DNA from: Microvirga arvi
GTDB lineage: Bacteria; Pseudomonadota; Alphaproteobacteria; Rhizobiales; Beijerinckiaceae
Direction of reading: 5' to 3'
Assembly: GCF_016892765.1 (NCBI RefSeq)
Contig: NZ_JAFEMD010000034.1
Span: 1 to 64,000 of the forward strand
Length of the DNA: 64,000 nt
Shown piece after piece: positions 27,608-37,411 of the stretch; position 1 is the stretch's first letter; each line of letters starts with the position of its first letter. A model generated the notes under the pieces. It saw nothing but the letters and a program-made list of their open reading frames with translations. It was not told where the DNA came from and ran no database searches. A program made the translations under genes and the position numbers.

Positions 27608-28450
27608 ATGGCATTTCTCACTGAGTCTACTCCAGAGCGTGGTGTCGCTTCTGAGATAGTGCCCGGCATTAGGCGGATCGTCGCTCGCAATCCAAGTTTG
27701 ATGACGTATCACGGCACCAATACATACCTGATTCCGAGGCCGTCCGGCTTCATCCTAATCGACCCAGGGCCGGACGATTCCGTTCATGTGAACGATGTTC
27801 TCTTGGGAACGGAGGGTCGTGTATCGACGATCATCCTCAGCCACAGCCACTAGGATCATCGCGGCGCCTGCGCAGCTCTGCAGGAGAAGACCGGAGCCCC
27901 AGTCGCCGCATTCCATGCTAGTGCGTCCCCCGAGTTTAGTCCGGACATCCCGCTGCAGGATGGCGACGAAGTGGAGGGCATGATCGCCATCCATACGCCC
28001 GGCCATGCGAGCGACCATCTTTGCTTCACCAGACCGGACGGACTTCTGTTCAGCGCCGATCACGTCATGTCATGGTCGAGCACGATCGTTTCCCCTCCCG
28101 ATGGGGATATGGCGGATTATTGCACAAGTCTTCAAATTCTGTTGAATCGAAGCGAGAACATTTTTCTTCCTGGGCATGGGCCGCCGATTCACTATCCCAA
28201 GCCCTATGTTGCCAGCTTGCTCAGCTACAGAACCGAGCGTGAGCGAGCAATCGTCGATGCCCTGAATATCCGCCCGTTCAACACCTGGGATCTAGTCGAT
28301 CGTCTGTACTCGAAAACCGATCTTTGGTTGAGGATGGCGGCCGAAAGGAATGTCGTCGCCCATCTGCTGAAGCTGCAGAGCGAGGGCAAGGTGGAGGAGT
28401 ACGCCGAACTGTGGCGTCCGACGTCTCTTCGCCGCGCGCAAGCTCGCTGA
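27608..28450 (+). pseudogene. MBL-fold metallo-hydrolase with in-frame amber in HxHxDH motif
   Basis: One uninterrupted frame of 281 codons encodes a complete metallo-beta-lactamase-fold protein, except that TAG at 27851-27853 replaces the variable residue of HxHxDH (SHSH-stop-DH). Upstream lie PSLMTYHGTNTYL and LIDPGPDDS; downstream come IHTPGHASDHLCF, SADHVMSWSS and LPGHGPP, then a C-terminal winged-helix-like tail. The intact paralogue at 63264 has serine (TCG) there, so one C-to-A change explains the stop. It is probably a recent nonsense pseudogene. Suppression or readthrough is possible but there is no supporting evidence. Confidence 0.85.
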
Positions 28451-28525
28451 TCAGACCGCTGCACTGCCACGAGTTGCCACGAGGCCGGTGCCGTGTTTTC
28501 GACCGGATGCTTGGGTCGGGAGCGT

Positions 28526-29329
28526 TCAAACGCTGCCCAAGGCTCGACGAATGCGCGCGGCGAGTTCGACGAGATCTCGTCCCACTGTATCAAGCATGTC
28601 CGTTTGCAGGATGAGCGCGGAGCCGCCGCAGTTCAAAGCATAGGTCTGCGCGCCGTGAAGAACCAGCGGCACACCGACAGAATTGACCTCCTGCTTCCAT
28701 TCGCCCACAGAGGTGACATAACCGTTCTGGCGATATTGCTCGACTGACCGCTGAACGCCCTCACGTATGGCTTGTCCTGCCTCGTCCGGAAAGCACAGCT
28801 CGTCGAGGAGGCGCTCCCGCGCCGCAGGATCGAGGCTCGCGAGATAGGCCCTTCCCATGGCGGAGGAAGCCATCCTGATGTGAGAGCCGACCTCGATGCC
28901 GATATGCAGCGGGCTCGAGCCACGACAATGCTCGATATAGACCATCGTTCGCCCGTCCGGCGCGCCGATCGCAACCGAACATCCGACCCGGTCTGCAAGT
29001 TCCTGCATCATCGGGCGCGCAACATCGCGGACGGCGAGGCCCCCGAGCGCGGTGAAGCCGAGCGCCAGAGCCGAGACCGAAAGAGAGTACCGACCTGTTA
29101 CCGGGGAATATTCTAGGTAGCCAAGGCGACCCAGCGTATAGGTGAGACGTGAGATCGTGGATTTCGCCAGCCCGGTCCGATCCGCAAGCTCCTGATTGCC
29201 GAGTCCGATGTCGCCCCGCCTGAAGGCCCGTAGCACGCTGAGCCCGCGGGAGAGGGCGGTCACGAAACGAGGGTCTTGATCGTCGGCGAGAGTCGCTGTC
29301 GCGACGACACTGTCTTTTCGCTTGCGCAT
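28526..29329 (-). CDS. IclR-family transcriptional regulator
   Basis: The 267-residue regulator starts at MRKRKDSV. Its N-terminal winged helix-turn-helix reads LSVLRAFRRGDIGLGNQELA, then RTGLAKSTISRLTYTL. The C-terminal IclR effector domain has GAPDGRTMVYIEHCRG and SSAMGRAYLA. It is divergent from the acyl-CoA dehydrogenase operon, and symmetric GGAATT/AATTCC half-sites lie in the shared gap. A paralogue sits at 37412. Confidence 0.9.
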   Translation of the reverse strand: MRKRKDSVVATATLADDQDPRFVTALSRGLSVLRAFRRGDIGLGNQELADRTGLAKSTISRLTYTLGRLGYLEYSPVTGRYSLSVSALALGFTALGGLAVRDVARPMMQELADRVGCSVAIGAPDGRTMVYIEHCRGSSPLHIGIEVGSHIRMASSAMGRAYLASLDPAARERLLDELCFPDEAGQAIREGVQRSVEQYRQNGYVTSVGEWKQEVNSVGVPLVLHGAQTYALNCGGSALILQTDMLDTVGRDLVELAARIRRALGSV

Positions 29330-29404
29330 TATCGTCCTAGCAAAAACTGTCACGCCACCCCTTGACCTAAACCGCGGCAACGGGCAACTTCTAACGACGT
29401 TTTC

Positions 29405-29430
29405 GGAATTTAATTCCACGAGGCGGAATT
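29405..29430. promoter_or_regulatory. Candidate IclR operator: GGAATT-T-AATTCC-N7-GGAATT
   Basis: Three alternating half-sites (29405-29410, 29412-29417, 29425-29430) make two overlapping palindromes just ahead of and over the TTG start of the acyl-CoA dehydrogenase gene. A degenerate version, ATTTCC-N7-GGAATT, is kept at 49636-49654 in front of the operon relic, which supports function. Binding there would block translation start and transcription. Confidence 0.6.
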
Positions 29431-30604
29431 GGCAATAGACAGCGAAGTTTTTCAACAGCTTCTGGATACGGTCGAGCGCTTTGTCCGGGAAAGGCTCCGG
29501 CCACGGGAGTTCGAGGTGGCCATGAGCGATGCCGTGCCTGCCGACGTCGTTCAGGAGATGCGCAACCTCGGCCTGTTCGGGTTGGCGATCTCCGAGGAGT
29601 TCGGCGGACTGGAACTCAACCTTTCGGAAGAAGTGCAGATTGCCTTCCGGCTTGGAGGAACCTCGCCTGCGTTCCGATCCGTCATCGGCACGAACAACGG
29701 CATTGGATCGCAGGGCATCATCATCGACGGAACGTCTGAGCAGAAGGCCTATTATCTGCCGCGCCTGGCGAGCGGTGAATTGATCGGATCCTTCTGTCTA
29801 ACCGAGCCGGAGGCGGGATCGGATGCCGGATCGCTTCGCACCTCAGCAAAGCGCGACGGCGATTACTTCCTGATCTCCGGCACCAAGCGATTCATCACCA
29901 ACGCGCCGCAGGCCGGTGTTTTCACCGTGTTCGCGCGAACTGATCCGGAGAGCAAAACCGCCTCGGGCGTTACTGCCTTTATCGTCGATGCTCATCTGCC
30001 TGGCATAACGCTCGGCAAGAAGGACCATAAGATGGGCCAGCAAGGTGCTCATACCTGCGACGTGATCTTCGACAATGTCCGGGTGCCCGTGACCGCCATC
30101 ATTGGCGGCGAGCGCAACCTGGGAAAGGGATTCGCCACCGCGATGAAGGTACTCGACCGGGGCCGCTTGACCATCGCGGCGGTCTGCGTCGGCATAGCCG
30201 AGCGGCTGATCGCCGACAGTTTGGCCTATGCGATGGAACGAAAGCAGTTCGGACAGCCCATCGCGGAATTTCAGCTCATTCAGGCCATGCTCGCGGATAT
30301 GCGCACCGAGTGCTTCGCTGCAGAATGCATGGTCGAGGAAACGGCCCGCCGGTTCGACAATGGCAAGACGGTCGCCACGGAAGCCGCCTGCTGCAAGATG
30401 TTTGCCTCGGAAATGGTGGGGCGCGTCGCGGACAAGGCCGTGCAGATCCATGGAGGTGCTGGATATGTCGCGGATTATGGGATCGAACGGTTCTATCGGG
30501 ACGTGCGCCTGTTCCGGATCTACGAAGGGACAACGCAGATCCAGCAACTTGTCATCGCGCGCAACATGACGCGTGAGGCGCGGCAGCAATCCGCCAACAT
30601 CTAA
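29429..30604 (+). CDS. Acyl-CoA dehydrogenase
   Basis: This 391-residue flavoprotein has the N-terminal helical domain, FCLTEPEAGSDAGS and the substrate/flavin loop, KRFITNAPQAGVF, and the C-terminal QIHGGAGYVADYGIERFYRD. The catalytic glutamate lies in RIYEGTTQIQ, as in short/medium-chain enzymes. The TTG start has GAGG five bases upstream, inside the proposed IclR operator. It catalyses alpha,beta-dehydrogenation of an acyl-CoA as the first step of the operon. A fossil copy of its N-terminal end lies at 49653. Confidence 0.9.
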   Translation: MAIDSEVFQQLLDTVERFVRERLRPREFEVAMSDAVPADVVQEMRNLGLFGLAISEEFGGLELNLSEEVQIAFRLGGTSPAFRSVIGTNNGIGSQGIIIDGTSEQKAYYLPRLASGELIGSFCLTEPEAGSDAGSLRTSAKRDGDYFLISGTKRFITNAPQAGVFTVFARTDPESKTASGVTAFIVDAHLPGITLGKKDHKMGQQGAHTCDVIFDNVRVPVTAIIGGERNLGKGFATAMKVLDRGRLTIAAVCVGIAERLIADSLAYAMERKQFGQPIAEFQLIQAMLADMRTECFAAECMVEETARRFDNGKTVATEAACCKMFASEMVGRVADKAVQIHGGAGYVADYGIERFYRDVRLFRIYEGTTQIQQLVIARNMTREARQQSANI

Positions 30605-30625
30605 TCCGAGACGGAAAGGCTCGTC

Positions 30626-32689
30626 ATGGTATCGGTAGAGGTTGAGCGCAGGGATGAAATCTCGATCGTCTGGGTCGACAACCCGCCGGTCAACGCATTG
30701 GGAGCTGCTCTGCGGGCTGGTATTCTGGGAGCCTTGGACGCGGCTGTCCGAGATCAGGCAGTGGCCGGCATCGTATTGGCCTCGCGTCAAGCGATTTTCA
30801 GCGCCGGTGCCGATATTAAGGAATTCAACCAAACTCCAGCCAGGCCATCGCTGCGTGAGGTGATCGAAGCATTCGACGCTTCTCCCAAGCCGATCGTTGC
30901 GGCTATCAACGGGGTTTGCTACGGCGGCGGCCTTGAGCTGGCGCTCGCCTGCGACGCAAGGATCGTGACCTCCACGGCGCGCCTAGCGCTCCCGGAGATC
31001 AAGCTCGGTCTGTTGCCGGGGGGCGGTGGAACGCAGCGCCTGCCAAGGCTCATGAAGCCTGCGGATGCCCTGAAGCTCATGGCAGATGGGGTGCCCTGCA
31101 CCGGCGAGCAATCCGTGACGAGCAGACTGGCGGATGCTCTCGCGGCATCCGAACGACTGGTCACCGAAGCGACGGCGAAAGCGAGGTCGCTCGCGAAGAG
31201 GAGCGCCCGCCAACGCCTTCGCGACGCCGTCGTCGACCATCGGACTCGGGAAGCCTTTGAGACTGCTGCGGCAGCGCTGTTGAAAGCGCATCCCGGCGAA
31301 CCGCATATCGAAGCGTTGGTCGGGGTGGTCAGGGGGAGCTATGAGCTTGCCTTCGATGAGGGCATGCGGCGAGAGCGTGAGTCTTTCGAAACGTTGCTGC
31401 TCGATGACCGCTCGAAATCTCTGCGTCACGCCTTCTTTGCCGAGCGCGAGAGCGGTCATGTCCCCGGGGATATCAAATCGTCTGATCTCATCGACGTTAA
31501 AGCGGTCGGTGTGATCGGCGGCGGCACGATGGGAAGCGGGATCGCTATGGCGTTTGCTTCCAACGGTATTCCCGTCACTCTCATCGAGACCGATGAGCCT
31601 GCGGCACAGCGGGCCTTCGAGCGGATTGCCGCTAGCTTCGCAAACTCGGTGCGCAGAGGGAGCCTCTCGGAATCAGCAAGATCCGAAAACCTCGCCCGAA
31701 TCAAGACCGCTGTGGACTACGCGGAATTGGGCGCCGCCGATCTCGTCATTGAGGCCGCATTCGAGGAAATCGATATCAAACGCCAGATCTTCGCGAAGCT
31801 CGCGGCGACGACGAAGCAGAACGCGGTTCTGGCTACCAACACGTCCTATCTCGACGTTGATGCGATCGCCGAGGCAAGCGGGGTCGCAGAGCGCGTGGTC
31901 GGCATGCATTTCTTCAGCCCCGCCAACGTTATGAAACTGGTCGAGGTCGTGCGCGGTGAACGGACTTCTGCCACTGCCATCGCCACCGTCGTGAAAGTGG
32001 CGCAAAGGCTCGGGAAGCTTCCTGTGGTGGTCGGCAATTGCCACGGATTTGTCGGCAACCGAATCCTCGCTCGGCGCAGCGAGCAGCTGGATCGGTTGCT
32101 TCTTGAAGGGGCTACGCCGGAAGATGTCGATCGTGCATTCACCGCATTCGGGTCGAAGCTCGGACCTTGCGCCATGGGCGATCTCGCTGGCCTGGACATC
32201 AGTTGGCGAATGCGCCGCGCAACGGGACGAACCGCGCCCGTGGCCGACGCGCTCGTCGCGGCAGGCCGCCTCGGCCAGAAGACGGGACGTGGCTACTATC
32301 GTTACGGGGAGGATGGACGCACGGCGAGCCCGGACCCTGAGGTGACACAGCTGATCGAAACGGTGTCGCAGACCCACGGCGTCAGGCGCCGCAGAATCGA
32401 TCAGGACGAAATCATCGACCGGCTTATTCTCCCGATGATCAACGAAGGGGCACGTATCATCGAGGAGGGAATCGCGGCGCGTCCGGGCGATATCGATGTG
32501 ATTTGGATCCATGGTTATGGGTTCCCGCGCTGGAGGGGCGGCCCGATGTTCTATGCCCAGACGCGCGGCCTTCCGAACGTTGTCGCTCGCCTAAAGGATC
32601 TCGCCGAAATGACAGGCGATGAGTCCCTCCGCCCGGCACCCCTGCTTGAGCGGCTGGCCGCGGATGGAAAATCTTTTGCCTCTCGATGA
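30626..32689 (+). CDS. Fused enoyl-CoA hydratase / 3-hydroxyacyl-CoA dehydrogenase, FadB/FadJ-type
   Basis: The 687-residue bifunctional enzyme has a crotonase domain at residues 1-190 (FSAGADIKEF, GVCYGGGLELALACDARI, LPEIKLGLLPGGGGTQRLP), an NAD-binding 3-hydroxyacyl-CoA dehydrogenase domain from about 295 (GVIGGGTMGSGIAMAF), MHFFSPANVMKLVEVV with the catalytic histidine, and the duplicated C-terminal helical domain (GYGFPRWRGGPM). It performs hydration and oxidation of beta-oxidation. The length matches short FadN/PaaC-like fusions, and it lies 21 bases behind the dehydrogenase gene. Confidence 0.92.
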   Translation: MVSVEVERRDEISIVWVDNPPVNALGAALRAGILGALDAAVRDQAVAGIVLASRQAIFSAGADIKEFNQTPARPSLREVIEAFDASPKPIVAAINGVCYGGGLELALACDARIVTSTARLALPEIKLGLLPGGGGTQRLPRLMKPADALKLMADGVPCTGEQSVTSRLADALAASERLVTEATAKARSLAKRSARQRLRDAVVDHRTREAFETAAAALLKAHPGEPHIEALVGVVRGSYELAFDEGMRRERESFETLLLDDRSKSLRHAFFAERESGHVPGDIKSSDLIDVKAVGVIGGGTMGSGIAMAFASNGIPVTLIETDEPAAQRAFERIAASFANSVRRGSLSESARSENLARIKTAVDYAELGAADLVIEAAFEEIDIKRQIFAKLAATTKQNAVLATNTSYLDVDAIAEASGVAERVVGMHFFSPANVMKLVEVVRGERTSATAIATVVKVAQRLGKLPVVVGNCHGFVGNRILARRSEQLDRLLLEGATPEDVDRAFTAFGSKLGPCAMGDLAGLDISWRMRRATGRTAPVADALVAAGRLGQKTGRGYYRYGEDGRTASPDPEVTQLIETVSQTHGVRRRRIDQDEIIDRLILPMINEGARIIEEGIAARPGDIDVIWIHGYGFPRWRGGPMFYAQTRGLPNVVARLKDLAEMTGDESLRPAPLLERLAADGKSFASR

Positions 32690-32720
32690 CACTGGTATGA
32701 CATACAAGCGGATATCACAC

Positions 32721-33899
32721 ATGAATGAAGCTGTCATCGTTGCAACCGCGCGGACGCCGATCGGAAAGGCACAACGGGGAGCCTTCAACGATACAGCCGG
32801 CGTGGATCTGGTGGCGCCGCTGCTTCCCGAGCTTCTACACCGAGGCGGAGTATCGGCTGGCGATGTAGAAGAAGTCGTCATGGGCTGCGGTTACCCGGAG
32901 GGTGCGACCGGCGGCAACGTCGCTCGCGCGGCTGCGCTGCGCGCCGGGTTGCCCGAGACATCCGCCGCTCTCATGATCAGCCGCTTCTGCGCATCCGGCC
33001 TCGAAGCCGTGGCTTACGCAGCCCGTCGGATCAAATTCGATGGGGTCCCCGTCTCCATTGCGGGCGGTGTCGAGTCCATCAGTCTCGTCGGGCCGAATTC
33101 CAACAAGAATCGGTTGCGCAACGAATGGCTCGAGCAGAACATCCCGGGCATCTACATGCCGATGATCGAGACAGCCGACAACGTTGCCGGGCGTTATGGC
33201 ATTTCTCGCGAACGGCAGGATGAATACTCCCTCGAAAGCCAGCGCCGTACGGCCGTCGCACAGCAGGCTGGCGTCTTCGCCGAGGAAATCGTCCCGACAC
33301 AGGCCGTCAAGCTTGTGACGGATAAGGCAACCGGCAGCATCACGAAGGAAACCGTGAGGCTTACCCTCGATGAGGGCAATAGGCCTGATACCACACTCGG
33401 CGGTCTCGCCAAGCTGAATCCGGTCCGTGAAGGGCATTTCATCACCGCTGGCAATGCGAGTCAGCTTTCCGATGGAGCCTCCGTGAACCTCCTTATGTCA
33501 TCGGCAGAAGCCGAACGGCGTGGTCTCAAGGTGCTAGGGGTATTTCGCGGCTTCGCGTCGGCAGGCTGCGCGCCCGATGAGATGGGCATCGGACCTGTCT
33601 TCGCCGTTCCGCGCCTGCTCGAGCGAAATGGGTTAGGGGTCGAGGATATCGATCTTTGGGAGCTCAACGAGGCTTTTGCCAGCCAAGTCCTGTACTGCAG
33701 GGACCACCTCGGAATTCCCTCAGAGAAGCTCAACGTCAATGGCGGCGCGATCTCGGTCGGACATCCGTTCGGCATGAGCGGATCGCGCATGGTTGGTCAT
33801 ATCGTCCTCGAAGGACGTCGTCGCCAAGCAAAATATGCCGTCGTCACGATGTGCGTCGCAGGCGGAATGGGTTGCGCCGCGCTTATCGAATTCCCCTGA
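32721..33899 (+). CDS. Acetyl-CoA acyltransferase (thiolase)
   Basis: The 392-residue thiolase has the reactive cysteine in SRFCASGLEAV near residue 90, ELNEAFASQVLYCRD, the active-site histidine in GGAISVGHPFGMSG, and the C-terminal second cysteine in MCVAGGMGCAAL. It cleaves 3-ketoacyl-CoA with CoA, the last beta-oxidation step. The ATG at 32721 gives the usual MNEAVIVATARTPIGK start; upstream in-frame ATGs overlap the FadB/J gene and are less likely. Confidence 0.93.
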   Translation: MNEAVIVATARTPIGKAQRGAFNDTAGVDLVAPLLPELLHRGGVSAGDVEEVVMGCGYPEGATGGNVARAAALRAGLPETSAALMISRFCASGLEAVAYAARRIKFDGVPVSIAGGVESISLVGPNSNKNRLRNEWLEQNIPGIYMPMIETADNVAGRYGISRERQDEYSLESQRRTAVAQQAGVFAEEIVPTQAVKLVTDKATGSITKETVRLTLDEGNRPDTTLGGLAKLNPVREGHFITAGNASQLSDGASVNLLMSSAEAERRGLKVLGVFRGFASAGCAPDEMGIGPVFAVPRLLERNGLGVEDIDLWELNEAFASQVLYCRDHLGIPSEKLNVNGGAISVGHPFGMSGSRMVGHIVLEGRRRQAKYAVVTMCVAGGMGCAALIEFP

Positions 33900-33919
33900 T
33901 TTATTAAGAGAGAAACGTC

Positions 33920-34894
33920 ATGCGCGCAGTGAAGTGCAATCAATTTGGTCTGGCGGAATCGCTTGTGGTCGAAGAGTTCGATCTTCCGCCGCCCGGCCCA
34001 GGCCACGCGCGGGTCCGGGTCGAAGCCGCGGGTGTGAACTTCCCAGATACGCTGATGGTCCAGGGCAAGTATCAGGTCAAGCCGGACCTGCCGTTCGTTC
34101 CGGGCGCGGAGCTTGCCGGCATCGTCGAGGCCGTGGGAGACGGTGTCGAGGATCTGCAGCCTGGCATGCCGGTGATCGGCATGGTCGGGCAGGGCGCTTT
34201 TGCCGATATCGCCAATGTCAGGACAACGCGCCTCATGCATCGACCCGACACAATGCCGGCCGTGACGGCGGCAGGGTTCTCGATGACCTACGGTACAAGC
34301 ATGCACGCGCTCAAGCAGCGCGCTCATCTCAAACCGGGGGAAACTCTTCTGGTTCTTGGTGCCAGCGGCGGCGTGGGACTTGCCGCTGTTGAACTAGGTA
34401 AGGCGATGGGAGCAACCGTCATCGCCGCTGCGAGCAGCGCGGAAAAACTCGAGGTGGCCCGCAAGGCCGGTGCGGACCACCTCGTGAATTATTCGACGGA
34501 ATCGCTCAAGGACCGTGTCAAGGAATTGACCGGCGGCAAGGGCGTCGATGTGGTCTATGACCCTGTTGGCGGCGATCTCCTGGAGGAGGCGGTGCGTGCC
34601 ACTGCCTGGGATGGACGCGTCCTAATCGTGGGGTTCGCATCCGGAACGATTCCTAAGATCCCCGCGAATCTAATGCTGCTGAAGGGATGCTCCCTCGTCG
34701 GTGTCTTCTTCGGGACGTTCCGAGATCGGGATCCCGACGCGAATCGCGGGAACTTTGCCGAGATGTTCCGCTGGTATGAGGAGGGCAAGCTCAAGCCTCT
34801 CATCAGCACCACGATGGATTTGGCCGACGTCGCCGAGGCGTTCAATATCCTGACCAGCCGGGGAGCGATCGGAAAAATCGTGCTCACCACATGA
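33920..34894 (+). CDS. NADPH:quinone oxidoreductase family protein (MDR superfamily)
   Basis: This 324-residue zinc-free medium-chain dehydrogenase/reductase has an N-terminal GroES-like domain (GPGHARVRVEAAGVNFPD, FVPGAELAGIVEAVG), a nucleotide-binding GASGGVGLAAVELGKAMGA and KGVDVVYDPVGGD. Structural zinc cysteines are absent. Family members reduce quinones, enones or enoyl thioesters. Within this operon it may reduce an alpha,beta-unsaturated intermediate (inference). Its stop overlaps the next start. Confidence 0.87.
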   Translation: MRAVKCNQFGLAESLVVEEFDLPPPGPGHARVRVEAAGVNFPDTLMVQGKYQVKPDLPFVPGAELAGIVEAVGDGVEDLQPGMPVIGMVGQGAFADIANVRTTRLMHRPDTMPAVTAAGFSMTYGTSMHALKQRAHLKPGETLLVLGASGGVGLAAVELGKAMGATVIAAASSAEKLEVARKAGADHLVNYSTESLKDRVKELTGGKGVDVVYDPVGGDLLEEAVRATAWDGRVLIVGFASGTIPKIPANLMLLKGCSLVGVFFGTFRDRDPDANRGNFAEMFRWYEEGKLKPLISTTMDLADVAEAFNILTSRGAIGKIVLTT

Positions 34895-35322
34895 CCGATC
34901 CTTTGGCGTCGACCTATCGTGATGTTGGTCTCTTCGGACTTCTGGGTCTCGAGCTGACGCATTCCCAAGATGGGAGCGTCACAGGAAGGCTTGTCATCGA
35001 TCCGCGCCACCGCAATCGGGCCGGCTACGTCCATGGCGGCGTATTCTGCACCATGATCGATTTTGCCGCATGCGCGGCTGGCCTCCATAGCGAGCCGGGA
35101 GAAGCTGCGCGCTACGCGGTCACTCTATCGTTGACGACGCAATTCACCAAAGCGGTCGTCGATGGAGTGCTGCGGGTCGAAGGCCGGCTCGTTTCCGCGG
35201 GCCGCAAGTCATATACCGCCGAGGCCCACGTCTATGACGACCATGGCGCGATCGCCGCCCATGGGATCGGCACGTTTCAATGGCGGCCGGGCAGCGAACC
35301 GCGTTCGCAGATGCAAACATAG
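34891..35322 (+). CDS. PaaI-type hotdog thioesterase
   Basis: This 143-residue single hotdog domain has LVIDPRHRNRAGYVHGGVFC and TMIDFAACAAG, the PaaI/YbgC-like 'HGG' active-site helix, and a C-terminal strand set YTAEAHVYDDHGAIAAHG. It hydrolyses acyl-CoA thioesters, likely as housekeeping release of dead-end intermediates in this operon (inference). The ATGA overlap with the preceding gene indicates translational coupling. Confidence 0.87.
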   Translation: MTDPLASTYRDVGLFGLLGLELTHSQDGSVTGRLVIDPRHRNRAGYVHGGVFCTMIDFAACAAGLHSEPGEAARYAVTLSLTTQFTKAVVDGVLRVEGRLVSAGRKSYTAEAHVYDDHGAIAAHGIGTFQWRPGSEPRSQMQT

Positions 35323-35343
35323 AAAAAAGTGGATGGTGCCGAA

Positions 35344-36546
35344 ATGTTTGAACTCCGGGAAGATCTGAAGCCCCTGATGCGTGAGCTGACACAGTTCATG
35401 ACGGACCATATCTATCCGAACGAGGAGGAGTATGAACGGCAGTTGCGGTCGCAGGCAAAGCTCTGGTCGGAGCCGCAGATCATGAAGGAGCTCAAGGCCA
35501 AGGCCAAGAGGCAGGGGCTTTGGAATATGTTCCTGCCTGCCCATGAGCATAGCGGCAGATTGAGCAACCTGGACTACGCACATTTCTGCGAGGTGATGGG
35601 ACGGTCGTCGATCGCCTCGGAAGTTTTCAACTGCTCTGCGCCGGACACGGGCAACATGGAAACCCTGATTCTGTATGGGAACGATGAGCAGAAGAAGCGG
35701 TGGCTCGAGCCGCTTCTTAAGGGCGAGATCCGCTCCTGCTTCTCGATGACGGAGCCTGCCGTCGCATCCTCAGACGCAACGAACATTCAGACCGAGTTCC
35801 GCCGTGACGGCGATCATTACGTGATAAACGGGCGGAAATGGTGGAGCACAGGCGCGAATGACGAGCGCTGCAAAATTGCAATCGTCATGGGGCGGACGGA
35901 TCCCGCAGCCCCCAAGCACATGCAGCAATCGATGATTCTCGTTCCACTCGATACGCCCGGCGTAACCGTCGAGCGTCCCCTGATGGTTTTCGGATATGAT
36001 GATGCGCCACATGGTCATGCGGAAATCAGTTTTAACAATGTTCGCGTCCCCGCATCCAACATCCTTCTGGGCGAGGGGAGGGGTTTCGAGATTGCCCAAG
36101 GCCGACTTGGACCTGGACGTATCCACCATTGCATGAGGGCCATCGGCCTGGCGGAGAGAGCCCTCGAAACGATGTGTCGCCGTGCCTCTTCACGCATGGC
36201 TTTCGGCAAGCCGCTGGCGGATCAGGGGCATCTACGCCAGCTCATTGCGATGTCGCGATGCGAGATCGAGACGGCACGCCTGCTGACGCTGAAGGCCGCG
36301 CATATGATGGACACGGTCGGCAATAAGCAGGCGCGTCGTGAGATCGCGATGATCAAGGTAGTCGCTCCGACAATGGCCTGCAACGTCATCGACAGGGCGA
36401 TTCAGGCACATGGCGCAGCGGGTGTATCGCAGGATACGTTCCTGGCATTCGCCTATGCGAAAGCCCGTACCCTTCGAATTGTGGACGGGCCCGATGAAGT
36501 GCACCGAGAAACAATCGCCAAGCTTGAGCTGAAAGCCTATCACTAA
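35344..36546 (+). CDS. Acyl-CoA dehydrogenase, ACAD10/11-like
   Basis: The 400-residue flavoprotein has an N-terminal [17 protein letters not shown], flavin/substrate motifs [16 protein letters not shown] and [14 protein letters not shown], and a C-terminal [13 protein letters not shown]. The DGPDEVH signature in place of YEGT marks the ACAD10/11 group (from memory of human ACAD11), whose members act with an APH-fold kinase on 4-hydroxyacyl-CoA. The matching kinase-type gene is at 49971 and not in this operon. This makes a Lva-like route for 4-hydroxy acids plausible (inference). An upstream GTG at 35329 is the alternative start. Confidence 0.85.
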   Translation: MFELREDLKPLMRELTQFMTDHIYPNEEEYERQLRSQAKLWSEPQIMKELKAKAKRQGLWNMFLPAHEHSGRLSNLDYAHFCEVMGRSSIASEVFNCSAPDTGNMETLILYGNDEQKKRWLEPLLKGEIRSCFSMTEPAVASSDATNIQTEFRRDGDHYVINGRKWWSTGANDERCKIAIVMGRTDPAAPKHMQQSMILVPLDTPGVTVERPLMVFGYDDAPHGHAEISFNNVRVPASNILLGEGRGFEIAQGRLGPGRIHHCMRAIGLAERALETMCRRASSRMAFGKPLADQGHLRQLIAMSRCEIETARLLTLKAAHMMDTVGNKQARREIAMIKVVAPTMACNVIDRAIQAHGAAGVSQDTFLAFAYAKARTLRIVDGPDEVHRETIAKLELKAYH

Positions 36547-36559
36547 CGAGGAGCGAGCC

Positions 36560-37315
36560 ATGTTCGATATCGGCGGCAAGGTTGCCTTGATCACCGGTGC
36601 ATCCCGCGGCATCGGGAAGGCAACAGCCCTCCAGCTTGCCAGAAGCGACGCGAAGGTGGTCGTCTCAAGCCGCAAGCAAGCGGCCTGTGACGAGGTCGTC
36701 CGTGAGATCCGTGCGGCCGGCGGCGAGGCGATCGCAATGGCCTGTCATGTAGGCGACCAGGCCCAGCTCAAGGAGCTTGTTCTCTTCGTTGAGGAGACTT
36801 GGGGCCATATAGATATCCTCGTCTGCAACGCGGCGACGAATCCGGTCTATGGGCCGATTGGAAACCTGTCGGACGAAGCATTCGCGAAAATTATGACAGT
36901 GAATGTGCAAAGCACGATATGGCTAAGCAACCTTGTCCTTCCAGGAATGGCCCAGCGAGGAGGCGGATCCGTCATCATGATGTCGTCCATCGCGGCATTG
37001 CGTGGAACTGGCACGATCGGAGCTTACGGCATGTCGAAAGCCGCCGAGGCTGCGCTGACCCGAAATCTTGCTGTTGAATGGGGGCCGAAGAGGATCCGCG
37101 TCAATGCCATCGCTCCGGGAGTTGTGAACACCGATTTCGCGCGCGAACTCATCAACGATCCCGTCAGACGGGCGCAGATGGAGAACCGGACCCCGCTGAG
37201 GCGGTTCGGTGAACCCGAGGATATTGCCGGCATTGTGCATTTTCTAGCCAGCGACGCCTCCGCCTACATCACAGGCCAAGTGATCGTTGCCGATGGGGGT
37301 GAAACAATTGGGTGA
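36560..37315 (+). CDS. SDR family oxidoreductase
   Basis: The 251-residue classical SDR has TGASRGIGKATALQ near residue 13, CNAATNPVYGP replacing the usual NNAG, the catalytic serine in MMSSIAAL, the YGMSKAAEAAL tyrosine/lysine pair, and GQVIVADGGETIG at the end. It is the last gene of the IclR-controlled operon, 13 bases behind the ACAD10/11-like gene. In levulinate-type operons an SDR has a comparable place. Its C-terminal tail is also found as a fossil at 49839-49955. Confidence 0.9.
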   Translation: MFDIGGKVALITGASRGIGKATALQLARSDAKVVVSSRKQAACDEVVREIRAAGGEAIAMACHVGDQAQLKELVLFVEETWGHIDILVCNAATNPVYGPIGNLSDEAFAKIMTVNVQSTIWLSNLVLPGMAQRGGGSVIMMSSIAALRGTGTIGAYGMSKAAEAALTRNLAVEWGPKRIRVNAIAPGVVNTDFARELINDPVRRAQMENRTPLRRFGEPEDIAGIVHFLASDASAYITGQVIVADGGETIG

Positions 37316-37411
37316 ACAACAAGTCGCTTGCACTCAGACAGTCGGCCGTCGGCTCCACCGTTGTGTGCTCGTGGTTCCGGCCCCCAAGACGATCTTATGC
37401 CAGTTTCGGCT

